DNA of 64,000 bases from CAJBVG01 sp943371235 (GTDB taxonomy: Bacteria > Bacteroidota > Bacteroidia > Sphingobacteriales > Sphingobacteriaceae): contig CALRTZ010000010.1 of the NCBI GenBank assembly GCA_943371235.1, positions 1-64,000 of the forward strand. The letters run 5' to 3'. Under the pieces are notes generated by a model, which made no database searches, was not told the origin of the DNA, and was given only the letters and a program-made list of their open reading frames with translations. A program made the position numbers and the translations under genes. Shown one piece after another: positions 15,725 to 23,915 of this stretch (the first letter of the stretch is position 1; every line of letters starts with the position of its first letter).

Positions 15725-18535
15725 AAACTGCCAACTCAATCCTACCATCATTTGCCTTGGGGTTAAAAACCTTGCAGGGTTAAATGGTGGCGCTCCGTTA
15801 TCTTGTGGATCTGGGTAATTAGGATCTCTAAAACCATTTGGTAATTGATCGCCTAACTCATACGCTCTACCTGTAACCGGATTTATGATGGCCGCATTTT
15901 TATTGTTAAATAAATTTTTCACTTCAAAACTGAAACTCAATACTTGATCTTTCTTTAATTTAAAATCTCTTGTTATTCTGATGTCGGTATTCCACCATGG
16001 GCTACCTAATTCTGAGAATGGATTTTTATCATCTGCCTCGTAAATTGGTCGGCCAGTTGGTGCGGTTCCATTTTGATAAAATGGTGTATAACGTAAGCCC
16101 GATTTATAAGTAGAAGTGAAGAACACTCTGAACTTATCAAAACTTACCCTACCAATTCTGAAAGAAGTATCGGGTTTAAATATTACTAATAATTTTAAAT
16201 CCAAGGGGCGGTCCCAAGCTAAGTACTGCTCTACCGTTGGCGATACTGCACCGTTTTCTAAAATTTGTAATTGCGACTCTTGTGCGGAATTTGATTTACC
16301 TGTTGCAATTTGATAGGCAGTACTGAAACTTGCCGATAAATATTTTTTAATACGACGGTTTAAAGTTACTTCGAAACCACGAATACGTGCATAATCTTGG
16401 TTGATGCTGAAATTCTTTTCTACAAATCGGCCTGTTTGATCTTTTACAATTATTCTACGACTTACGATGTAATCAAACTTATCATTATAAAAAGCTGTTG
16501 CGGTAATTGCGAAGTTAGAGGTTACTTGTGTTTTTATCCCTACTTCATACGATACAGTTACCTCTGGATTTATATCGGGGTTTCCTAGGTTTGATAAGAA
16601 AGATCTGTTTTGAAAAACAGGATCTAAACCTGCATATACAAAACGCGGGTGAGGCAATCTGCTTAAATGCCCATAGTTAAAATACAATACATTGTTTTCT
16701 GAAACCGGGAAAGAAACTCTCAGCTTCGGTAACAAACGGAATTTAAATCGGCGACCAAAAATATCGGTAGAATTATTCATATAACTCTCGCGGATGGGAT
16801 CAATTACAGGTGCTGCAGGATCATTCACCGCATTATCAGCAAACTTGCCGGGAGCCCAATAATTTAAACGTACTCCGAGGTTTACAATGATACCTTTATA
16901 ACGCAATTCATCTTGCACATAAATACCTCCTGTTGCTGGTTTCACTTTCCATATATCATTACTTTGCCCAATGCTACTAGATGCTGTAGTAGTCGTATCG
17001 TCGATAATAATTGGAGCACCAATCCAAGGGCGAGTAACGTCTACCCATTGGTATTCTTGCTCTTTATGTTCTATACCAAAACTAATAAAGTTGGTTTTAT
17101 TAGGCGTGTAATTGAATTTTACTTTGAAGGTATTTTCTATCGCGTAGTGGTCGTGCCATAGCGTAGAAACCCCGCCGTTGTTATATAATCCGGGACCAGG
17201 ATTTACAAAAATAACTGAGTCGTTCGGATTGTAAATCGTAACCGGATCGGAAACGATTGATTGAGGATCGTAAATTTGATCGATGGTTGATGGGCGGAAT
17301 GGGCGACCGTTTGCATCGGCTCTTAAGTTCGTAAACAAACGAGCAAAAGAAACATCCATTGACAATTTTGGATTAAATAAATTTAAATATTGAATGATGG
17401 TTAAGTTGGATTTATGCGTGTAAGTAGTTGCATTATCCATGTTCAAACTAAACAAATATTGATAACCCGGCGTAACGATTGCGTTGTTACCAATAATTTG
17501 TAATGAACGAGTATTCTGATTGATGTTTAATGAATTTTGATTAGAGATAGATAATTTTCTACCTGGTTTAATATTGTAGGTAATTTTAAAAGTGTTCGAC
17601 CATTTGTTGTCTTCTCTTGGAGCAAAAATAGAATCGTTGTTGGGTACTAAAGAGGAGTGTAATTGTTTTGCCGGAGTTTTAAAAAACTCATCGGTTAACT
17701 CCATATTGAAACTGGTAAAGAAAGTAATTTTTTTCTTTGTTCCGGGTATCGGACCACTGAGAGATAAACTCAACATGTCTGTATTCCATTGCGACCTTTC
17801 ATTGAAGCCTAAATTATCTCTGAAATAAGCACCACCGAAACGGTAACGATCGGAACCTTCGCGAATACGAGTTAATACCACACCCGAAGTTCCTTCGCCG
17901 TACTCTGCACCTACCCCACCAGTAATTACTTCAATATCATTAATTGCATTGGCGGCAATCTCTACTCCGAAACCTGTACCAGCCAAAGGGTCTTGTGCAT
18001 TTATACCGTCTACTAAATATTGTGTTTCATATACACGACCACCACGAATTTGTAAACCATCTGGGTTCTGACTTACACCTGCTTGATTGGCTACAATAGA
18101 TTGAACGTCTTTTACGCTCATGTCTTTTATATCTTCCGAAGTTACTTTTGTACTCGATTTACCCGACTCTAAATCTATAATTGTTTTTTGTCCGAGTACT
18201 TCTACCACACCAATTTCCGTACTTACTTCACTCAATTGTAAGTTTAAGGTAGTAGTACCAGCTGCTGTAACTTTTACTCCGTTATAAATTAATTCTTTGT
18301 ATCCTAAGTACACCACTTTAAGTGTATAGTCGCCCGGCTTTACATTTGTTAAGGTGTAATTTCCATTAAAATCTGTTGGCACAGCAAGGTAGGTACCCAC
18401 AATACTCACGGTGGCGCCTATAATGGCTTCCTTCGTTTTTTTGTCGATAACCTTTCCTTTGATGCTACCGTTTTGTGCATGGGTTTGCAGGGCGGCGGCA
18501 GTAAGGATAATAAATACGAGTAAAATTCTTTTCAT
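15722..18535 (-). CDS. TonB-dependent receptor with carboxypeptidase-like N-terminal domain
   Basis: The 937-residue outer-membrane receptor has a signal peptide ending HAQ, then a CarboxypepD_reg-like domain (GSIKGKVIDKKTKEAIIGA through LQLSE), a plug domain (VQSIVANQAGVSQNPDGLQIRGGR, YLVDGINAQDP, IEVITGGVGAEYGEGTSGVV) and a large barrel ending in the aromatic MMVGLSWQF. It would import a ligand using TonB energy. No SusD-like gene is adjacent, which argues against a polysaccharide utilisation locus. It is followed by the PorV-like and propeller-lipoprotein genes on the same strand. The substrate cannot be named. Confidence 0.93.
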   Translation of the reverse strand: MKRILLVFIILTAAALQTHAQNGSIKGKVIDKKTKEAIIGATVSIVGTYLAVPTDFNGNYTLTNVKPGDYTLKVVYLGYKELIYNGVKVTAAGTTTLNLQLSEVSTEIGVVEVLGQKTIIDLESGKSSTKVTSEDIKDMSVKDVQSIVANQAGVSQNPDGLQIRGGRVYETQYLVDGINAQDPLAGTGFGVEIAANAINDIEVITGGVGAEYGEGTSGVVLTRIREGSDRYRFGGAYFRDNLGFNERSQWNTDMLSLSLSGPIPGTKKKITFFTSFNMELTDEFFKTPAKQLHSSLVPNNDSIFAPREDNKWSNTFKITYNIKPGRKLSISNQNSLNINQNTRSLQIIGNNAIVTPGYQYLFSLNMDNATTYTHKSNLTIIQYLNLFNPKLSMDVSFARLFTNLRADANGRPFRPSTIDQIYDPQSIVSDPVTIYNPNDSVIFVNPGPGLYNNGGVSTLWHDHYAIENTFKVKFNYTPNKTNFISFGIEHKEQEYQWVDVTRPWIGAPIIIDDTTTTASSSIGQSNDIWKVKPATGGIYVQDELRYKGIIVNLGVRLNYWAPGKFADNAVNDPAAPVIDPIRESYMNNSTDIFGRRFKFRLLPKLRVSFPVSENNVLYFNYGHLSRLPHPRFVYAGLDPVFQNRSFLSNLGNPDINPEVTVSYEVGIKTQVTSNFAITATAFYNDKFDYIVSRRIIVKDQTGRFVEKNFSINQDYARIRGFEVTLNRRIKKYLSASFSTAYQIATGKSNSAQESQLQILENGAVSPTVEQYLAWDRPLDLKLLVIFKPDTSFRIGRVSFDKFRVFFTSTYKSGLRYTPFYQNGTAPTGRPIYEADDKNPFSELGSPWWNTDIRITRDFKLKKDQVLSFSFEVKNLFNNKNAAIINPVTGRAYELGDQLPNGFRDPNYPDPQDNGAPPFNPARFLTPRQMMVGLSWQF

Positions 18536-18590
18536 ATTTTAATCTCTGTTTAGAGTAAGTTCACAATTCTGATATTAAGTATAATTTTTT

Positions 18591-18657
18591 CTTTTACACA
18601 GAGGCACAGAGAGCACAGAGTAACTTTCTCTGTGTGCTCGGTGTCTTTGTGTAAAAG
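18591..18657. repeat. ACACAGAG-type palindromic repeat, left copy
   Basis: CTTTTACACA (18591-18600) pairs with TGTGTAAAAG (18648-18657), and the interior repeats GCACAGAGAG-like units in both directions. It ends six bases before the stop codon of the GxxExxY gene. Confidence 0.85.
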
Positions 18658-18662
18658 ATTTT

Positions 18663-19037
18663 TTAATTAATCAATCTCGTTATTCCGTCTTTCAAAAAGG
18701 GAATATTGAAATTAATCAGCAAGCCCATTTTCTTGTTCGATAATTTTAAATAAGTTAATAATTGAGATTTATGAACAGGCAATATATTTTCAATCGCTTT
18801 TAATTCAAGTATTAATCTATTATCAACTAAAATATCTACAATAAAAACTTTATCTAATTCTTCTCCTTTATAAATAATTTTTAAAGGAACATTCTCTTTA
18901 CAAAAAATATTCTTTCTCTTAAGCTCTTTTACCAAACATTCTTGATAAACTGATTCTAATAATCCAGGACCTAAAGTTTTATGAACTTCAATGGAAGCTC
19001 CAATTACTAATTTTGTTAATTCATTTATCTCCATCAC
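18663..19037 (-). CDS. GxxExxY protein
   Basis: The 124-residue protein has the motif GLLESVY (residues 25-31) that names the GxxExxY family, preceded by IGASIEVHKTLGPG. The later IVDILVDNRLILELKAIE resembles a PD-(D/E)xK nuclease-like core, with D, E and K in the expected order. No function has been established. The gene is bracketed by two same-orientation copies of the ACACAGAG palindrome, so it interrupts the spacer between the TonB receptor and the 502-residue lipoprotein like a cassette. Confidence 0.9.
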   Translation of the reverse strand: MMEINELTKLVIGASIEVHKTLGPGLLESVYQECLVKELKRKNIFCKENVPLKIIYKGEELDKVFIVDILVDNRLILELKAIENILPVHKSQLLTYLKLSNKKMGLLINFNIPFLKDGITRLIN

Positions 19038-19060
19038 AAATCTCCTTTAATTTTTTTTTC

Positions 19061-19126
19061 CTTTACACAGAGACTCAGAGAGCACAGAGAAACTTGCTTT
19101 GTGCTCTCTGTGTCTCTGTGTAAAAG
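19061..19126. repeat. ACACAGAG-type palindromic repeat, right copy
   Basis: CTTTACACAG at the left end pairs with the CTGTGTAAAAG region at the right end. It matches 18591-18657 over most of its length and begins 24 bases upstream of the GxxExxY start. Confidence 0.85.
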
Positions 19127-19156
19127 ATTTTTTTTAATTAATATATTTATATAATA

Positions 19157-20665
19157 CTACCATCCAAACTCATCCATAAAAACTTTCTCAAAAAACTTCT
19201 TCAATTCATCTTGCTGTCCGTTGCCATCTGCATCGGCTTGAAGTTTATATAAATCCATGCTAAAAAATATCTGATTGGTTTGGCTACTTACGTTTAATGT
19301 TTTTGCACACATAGTACGAGTGTTTGTTACTCCATTCGTTCTTCTTATTTGTGCTTTGTAAACAGGCAGTGCACTCGATTTTGCATAGAAAGGATCTACG
19401 GCATCTGCGAAGTTGCTAACTTTTAGTGTTGGGTAACCAACTGCATTTACAGCATCGGGTACAAGTAGTGAATCTACTGGCATAGATGCTTTTTGGTTAG
19501 CTGCAAAAAATGTTTGGAAACTGTCTGCAGGAGAATATTGAAATAAGGTTGATGATTTCGAAAAGGCACCTGTATTTGCATTATTATCAATATCGGTAGC
19601 GATTAATAATTTACCACCTTGGTTTAGGTAATCTTGGAAAGCGCCCGAGCCATCTTCTAGTAACATAAAACCAGGAGCTACAGAACGTGCATTATCAGAA
19701 TAAATAAAAATCTTGTCGTATAAATTCATCATCAACAAAAACGTTGGTCGCCATAATTTAGGGAAGTAAGCATTTGATTGACGGTAGAAATCGTAATAAT
19801 CAAAAGTACCGTAAGCAGATGAAATGGCTGCGCGGTATACCACATCGGCATTAGGTGTGGTAGCAATGTTAAAAGCATCTAGTACTAAAAGATCAGAAGT
19901 TTTTCTGCGTAAAATAAATGGGTTTAAGGAATCTACTAAACTCTCTGCACCCGATAAATCTTTTACTTTAATGTAAATGGTATTAGCAGCGCCCACTACC
20001 AAACCGTTAATTTTTTTATTTAAATTGATAGAGCTGTTGCCTGCATATACAGAGGCTGTAGAGCTTCCATTCGCTTCCGGATTATCGGTTACAAAACTTG
20101 CAAAGTTGAAGTTTTTAGAAATAGCAAACCATGTACCGTTATTGATTTTTACATATACAGAATCGAGTGTTGCTGCACCGTCTAAATCATTAGCTGTCCA
20201 GAAAATAGAGAACACAGAATACACCGAATCTCCTTTGATATAATTTCTATCCATTGCGATGGTAGGCAATGTATTCTTAATAGGAATTTTTATGAATGCT
20301 GGCGTTTTGTCTTTGTTGCCATCGTTATCAATAGCACGTACATAAAAATTTATATCAGTAGTATCGGTTCCTGCGTTCAAAGAAAAACGGAAAGTAGAAT
20401 CTTGCTCGGTGGTGTACGCCCAAGTAATGTTATCGAAGGAAATTTCGTAACCAGTAACGTACCCGTCTTTATCGTCTGCCGACCAGTTCATTTCTACCAC
20501 AGCATTTAAGCGGTCGGTACCTGTACGGTTTATGCTCGATAAAAATATTTTTGTATCGGGGTCGGTATTGGGTTTTAACTCATCTTCTTTTTTACAAGAG
20601 AAAAGCAGACTTAATACTAGAACAGCAAATAGCGTTCTATGGCTCAAATTAAAGGTTTTTATCAT
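19157..20665 (-). CDS. large lipoprotein with fibronectin-like repeats
   Basis: The 502-residue protein has a lipoprotein signal ending LLFSCKKEDE. Two fibronectin/Ig-like modules with WSADDKDGYVTGYEISFD and FWTANDLDGAATLDSVYVK occupy about residues 40-270. The rest (from LLVLDAFN) looks like an alpha/beta region of the class I amidotransferase-like or ThuA-like type (DKIFIYSDNARSV, FQDYLNQGGKLLIATDID), without a visible catalytic cysteine. It is probably anchored in the outer membrane. No family can be assigned with confidence. Confidence 0.7.
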   Translation of the reverse strand: MIKTFNLSHRTLFAVLVLSLLFSCKKEDELKPNTDPDTKIFLSSINRTGTDRLNAVVEMNWSADDKDGYVTGYEISFDNITWAYTTEQDSTFRFSLNAGTDTTDINFYVRAIDNDGNKDKTPAFIKIPIKNTLPTIAMDRNYIKGDSVYSVFSIFWTANDLDGAATLDSVYVKINNGTWFAISKNFNFASFVTDNPEANGSSTASVYAGNSSINLNKKINGLVVGAANTIYIKVKDLSGAESLVDSLNPFILRRKTSDLLVLDAFNIATTPNADVVYRAAISSAYGTFDYYDFYRQSNAYFPKLWRPTFLLMMNLYDKIFIYSDNARSVAPGFMLLEDGSGAFQDYLNQGGKLLIATDIDNNANTGAFSKSSTLFQYSPADSFQTFFAANQKASMPVDSLLVPDAVNAVGYPTLKVSNFADAVDPFYAKSSALPVYKAQIRRTNGVTNTRTMCAKTLNVSSQTNQIFFSMDLYKLQADADGNGQQDELKKFFEKVFMDEFGW

Positions 20666-20727
20666 AAAAATAAATCGAGCTAAAATACTTGATTTTTAAG
20701 CAGAAAAAAAATATTCAAGGTTAAATC

Positions 20728-21558
20728 TTAGTAAATTCTCATACTAAATTGAAAGCCCTCAGAACGTATGCTGTTTAAGGGTTTAAAGTATAAAAAAGTG
20801 GGTTCTTTTTTGTTTAAGCCGTATTGGTAGATTCCCTTTTGATATAATATAGATGATTGTGGTAAATTTTGGCTGAAATAATAGGGTAAAATACTCGAAA
20901 TATCTTCTAATTCTTGAAAATCGGGCTTACTCAATAATAATATAAATGGCAATAATTCATTACAATATCGAAGGCTATTAAAATCTGATGAATATTGATA
21001 GGATTCGTTTTGAGCCGGACCGAAACAAGCCCCTAAGTTTGCAGCTAAACAGAAATCATACTGATCTTGTATAGCACCTAGGTCGCCACCTATTGTTAAT
21101 TGTCTTTTAAGTATTTGTTGAACAAAGCCAGTATCTGCGTTATAAACAAATTGTATCGCAATTGGATTTTGTAATCTCTTGTATTTAATTGTTGAAATTA
21201 ATGATCGTTTCGCTCCTCCTACTTGTGTGTAAGCAATATCAATGTCTTCTCCTGCCGACGACATATCATTTAGTTTTACAATTCTATAATTGGTATATTC
21301 TGGTATGTATTGTTTGGTAATTCCGGTTTTATCATACTGTATTAAAATCTCCTCCCATGCGTACCCAATTCCAGTATCGAGTTTAAAGCTGAAATGTGTT
21401 TCCTTAAGATTGGTATCGGTAAAATACATATCTGTAACTCTGTACCCAAAACTTACGGTGTCTTTTGGAGGGATTATGTAAGTGGCCACAGGGCTGTAGG
21501 AGTCTTTCTTGCAAGCAGCTAGCAGGAGCATGGTTAGAAGAATGAGGGCGGGTTTCAT
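20728..21558 (-). CDS. lipoprotein of unknown function
   Basis: The 276-residue protein has a clear lipobox (MKPALILLTMLLLAACKKD). The body is beta-rich with no recognised motif, and a pair of cysteines (residues about 168-173, FCLAANLGACFG) may form a disulphide. It lies 62 bases upstream of the 502-residue lipoprotein on the same strand, so the two may be cotranscribed. A CGCAAAG palindrome lies upstream of its start. I do not recognise the family. Confidence 0.65.
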   Translation of the reverse strand: MKPALILLTMLLLAACKKDSYSPVATYIIPPKDTVSFGYRVTDMYFTDTNLKETHFSFKLDTGIGYAWEEILIQYDKTGITKQYIPEYTNYRIVKLNDMSSAGEDIDIAYTQVGGAKRSLISTIKYKRLQNPIAIQFVYNADTGFVQQILKRQLTIGGDLGAIQDQYDFCLAANLGACFGPAQNESYQYSSDFNSLRYCNELLPFILLLSKPDFQELEDISSILPYYFSQNLPQSSILYQKGIYQYGLNKKEPTFLYFKPLNSIRSEGFQFSMRIY

Positions 21559-21621
21559 GAATTGTGAATTGTGAATTTTAAAGTTACGATATTGCTGTTT
21601 TGTTTCCTTTTCTTTTGCGTT

Positions 21622-21692
21622 CTTTGCGAAAACTTTGCGCTTTTTGCGTGAACGTTTTTATTTCACGCAAAGTTCGCAAAGTTTTCGCAAAG
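21622..21692. repeat. CGCAAAG-type palindromic repeat
   Basis: CTTTGCGAAAACTTTGCG (from 21622) faces GTTCGCAAAG and GTTTTCGCAAAG units ending at 21692 across a central GCGTGAA/TTCACGC pair. It lies 3' of the OB-fold gene's stop codon, after that gene's terminator. Confidence 0.85.
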
Positions 21693-21708
21693 GAGCAATT
21701 AACAAAAG

Positions 21709-21742
21709 AAAGGAGCTTCTCCATTTCTGAAGAAGCTCCTTT
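21709..21742 (-). terminator. rho-independent terminator of the OB-fold/nuclease operon
   Basis: AAAGGAGCTTCT (21709-21720) and AGAAGCTCCTTT (21731-21742) form a perfect 12-bp stem with a 10-base loop. On the minus strand a U-rich tract follows. It lies 37 bases past the stop codon at 21780. Confidence 0.85.
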
Positions 21743-21779
21743 TATAAAATTCTAAATACTAAAATCTAAATTCTAAATT

Positions 21780-23891
21780 CTACTTAGTTACTACAAAACG
21801 TCCATTGTTCAACACTCCTGCAGAAGCAGATGAGATGCTGTAAATGTAAGTTCCTTGTGCAAATTCAGAAACATTTACGTTTGCTGTGCCAGTTGTTCCA
21901 TCTAAAGAAACAGTATTAATAACACGTCCGAAGATATCGTAAATTGTTAAGGTTAAATCTGAAGTATTTACTGGCATGATGTAATCTAAATTCATTACAC
22001 TGCTAGTTGGGTTAGGATAAACCAATGCTTTCCCTTTGTTTACAAAACTAGATACTATGCTGTTTACCGATTGGTATGCTTCGAAATCTGCATTGTTACG
22101 TGGTAATAATTTAAAGTTGTTGAAACCGTAAGTCATGATACCAGTTAACGACGCCATGTTATCTCCTTTTTTAACAATAACCGTAGCGATACCAGCATTT
22201 GGAGCCCAAATACTATCCATTACATACGATACATTTTTTGAAGAGAAAACTGAGTTTGTTTGGCGACCTGCTAATACGCGGCAACCAGCTCCTGGGTCAA
22301 GTGTATCTCTTGCTACTCTGTATTCAGCAAAATTACTTGGTGCATCTGCATTTGTATTGTTGATGTAAATAACACCAGCAGTAGGAGCAAATTTAACTAA
22401 CATACTTTCGTATGGTTCAGTTGCTGTTGAGCTCGCCACTCTGAAAGAGTCGATGTTTACAACTGTAGGTGCGATAGTAGCTGTTCCAATTTTTAAAATT
22501 GAAGTAGTATTTTCGATACGTGTTAATCCGAAATATTCTTTTACAACACCAGTAACAATAACTCTATCACCCGTTACTACGTCTGCAATACCTGTTCCAT
22601 TTGCAACTGTGATACCAGCAAAGGTAGGTTGGTTTTCTTGTTGTATGTGTACATATCCTAAATCGTCTTTAGAAGAAGTAACTACACCCGTAACGGTTAC
22701 TGTTTGCTCAATAAAACCTGAGTTACCAGATCTAAATGGAGTGTATTGTAAATCGTAAATGCTTAATCCGTTATTTCTAACCACATAAAATCTTGGATCT
22801 TCTGCAGGTACGTTTGGTATACGGCTAGTTAATGCAGGAACCGCATTATCAACCGCTTCAATAAAAAACTTTACAATAGAACCGTCTGCTTGTGCAGGAA
22901 TTTGTGCAGTGTAAGAGCTACCATTGGCAGTCATGTTTACGCTGATATAACTTTGGTTAGTTGCACCTACTGCATAATATAATTTTGCAGAAGCCACACC
23001 GTCTAAGTCTGTAATATTTGCTGAAACGGTAACTACATCATTATTTGTAGGCACGTTTATATTTTTAGTGATAGCAGAAATTGCCGGAGCCGATGCTCCC
23101 CAAATTACATCAGCAGGTTTAATAGGATGCAATTCATATCCTCTGTTATTTTTAGAGTGTAATAAAACACCTTTAATTGATAAAGCAAAATCACCCACTA
23201 CTGGAGGAACAAATGTACCACCTGTTGCAGGTAAACGGAAATTTTTGAAACGATCAGATACGTTCATTTTATTTCCAGCAGCATCAATAACATTAAAACT
23301 TACACGTGCACCGTTCGAGAAATAATCTACTGAAGAAACGGTTACGTTTTTAATTTCTACATACATCCCTTCCCATTGTTCACCAGTTGTTAAAATATTA
23401 TTTCTGTTGATGTCGTTTAAGTCTGAAACATTTACCACTTTAGATTTAACAGTTATGCCACTGCCTAACAATTGTATTGGAGTTGCAGGGTTTGTATTGT
23501 TTGGTACAAATTCTGTTTCGCCACTGAACTCTTCAATATGACCAGTAATTTCAACTGAGTCGCCTTCTACTAAAGTTAAGATACCAGTTCCACCGTCGCC
23601 ACCAGCACTAGGGAAAGGTTGGTAAACATCGATACCAGAAAAAGGTGTACCATCATTTGTTTGAATCCATACTTGTTTTCCACCAACAATGGTAGATAAT
23701 CCTGCGTCCATCACTACAACACCTCTAATACGAATGGTATCAGTAAGTCCAAATGAAGAAGCGTCGTTGCCAGCAGCTAAATCTTGCTGCGAAACGAATT
23801 GTACTTCTTGAATTGTTTTTAATGGCTTTTGTGCAATGGCAGCAACAGCCACGATCAAGAAGAATGCTAATGAAAGTAATTTTTTGTTCAT
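21780..23891 (-). CDS. secreted OB-fold protein with T9SS sorting domain
   Basis: The 703-residue protein has a signal peptide (MNKKLLSLAFFLIVAVAAIAQ). Two OB-fold-like regions resemble those of extracellular nucleases: DTIRIRGVVVMDAG to GDSVEITGHIEEFSGETEF (about 50-140), and TVTGVVTSSKDDLGYVHIQQ to GDRVIVTGVVKEYFGLTRI (about 395-465). An Ig-like region lies between them. A T9SS type A domain (ALVYPNPTSSVMNLDYI to NNGRFVVTK) ends it. It is the last gene of a minus-strand unit that begins with an EEP-type nuclease, so a nucleic-acid-binding partner role is plausible; this is inference, as no nuclease domain is present in the protein itself. Confidence 0.8.
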   Translation of the reverse strand: MNKKLLSLAFFLIVAVAAIAQKPLKTIQEVQFVSQQDLAAGNDASSFGLTDTIRIRGVVVMDAGLSTIVGGKQVWIQTNDGTPFSGIDVYQPFPSAGGDGGTGILTLVEGDSVEITGHIEEFSGETEFVPNNTNPATPIQLLGSGITVKSKVVNVSDLNDINRNNILTTGEQWEGMYVEIKNVTVSSVDYFSNGARVSFNVIDAAGNKMNVSDRFKNFRLPATGGTFVPPVVGDFALSIKGVLLHSKNNRGYELHPIKPADVIWGASAPAISAITKNINVPTNNDVVTVSANITDLDGVASAKLYYAVGATNQSYISVNMTANGSSYTAQIPAQADGSIVKFFIEAVDNAVPALTSRIPNVPAEDPRFYVVRNNGLSIYDLQYTPFRSGNSGFIEQTVTVTGVVTSSKDDLGYVHIQQENQPTFAGITVANGTGIADVVTGDRVIVTGVVKEYFGLTRIENTTSILKIGTATIAPTVVNIDSFRVASSTATEPYESMLVKFAPTAGVIYINNTNADAPSNFAEYRVARDTLDPGAGCRVLAGRQTNSVFSSKNVSYVMDSIWAPNAGIATVIVKKGDNMASLTGIMTYGFNNFKLLPRNNADFEAYQSVNSIVSSFVNKGKALVYPNPTSSVMNLDYIMPVNTSDLTLTIYDIFGRVINTVSLDGTTGTANVNVSEFAQGTYIYSISSASAGVLNNGRFVVTK

Positions 23892-23915
23892 TTTATTTTT
23901 TGTTATATATTTTTT

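Noticed and set aside
18591..19126. GxxExxY locus as an insertion sequence
   Set aside because: The flanking repeats are intergenic palindromes in direct orientation; the protein is not a transposase and no target duplication was seen.
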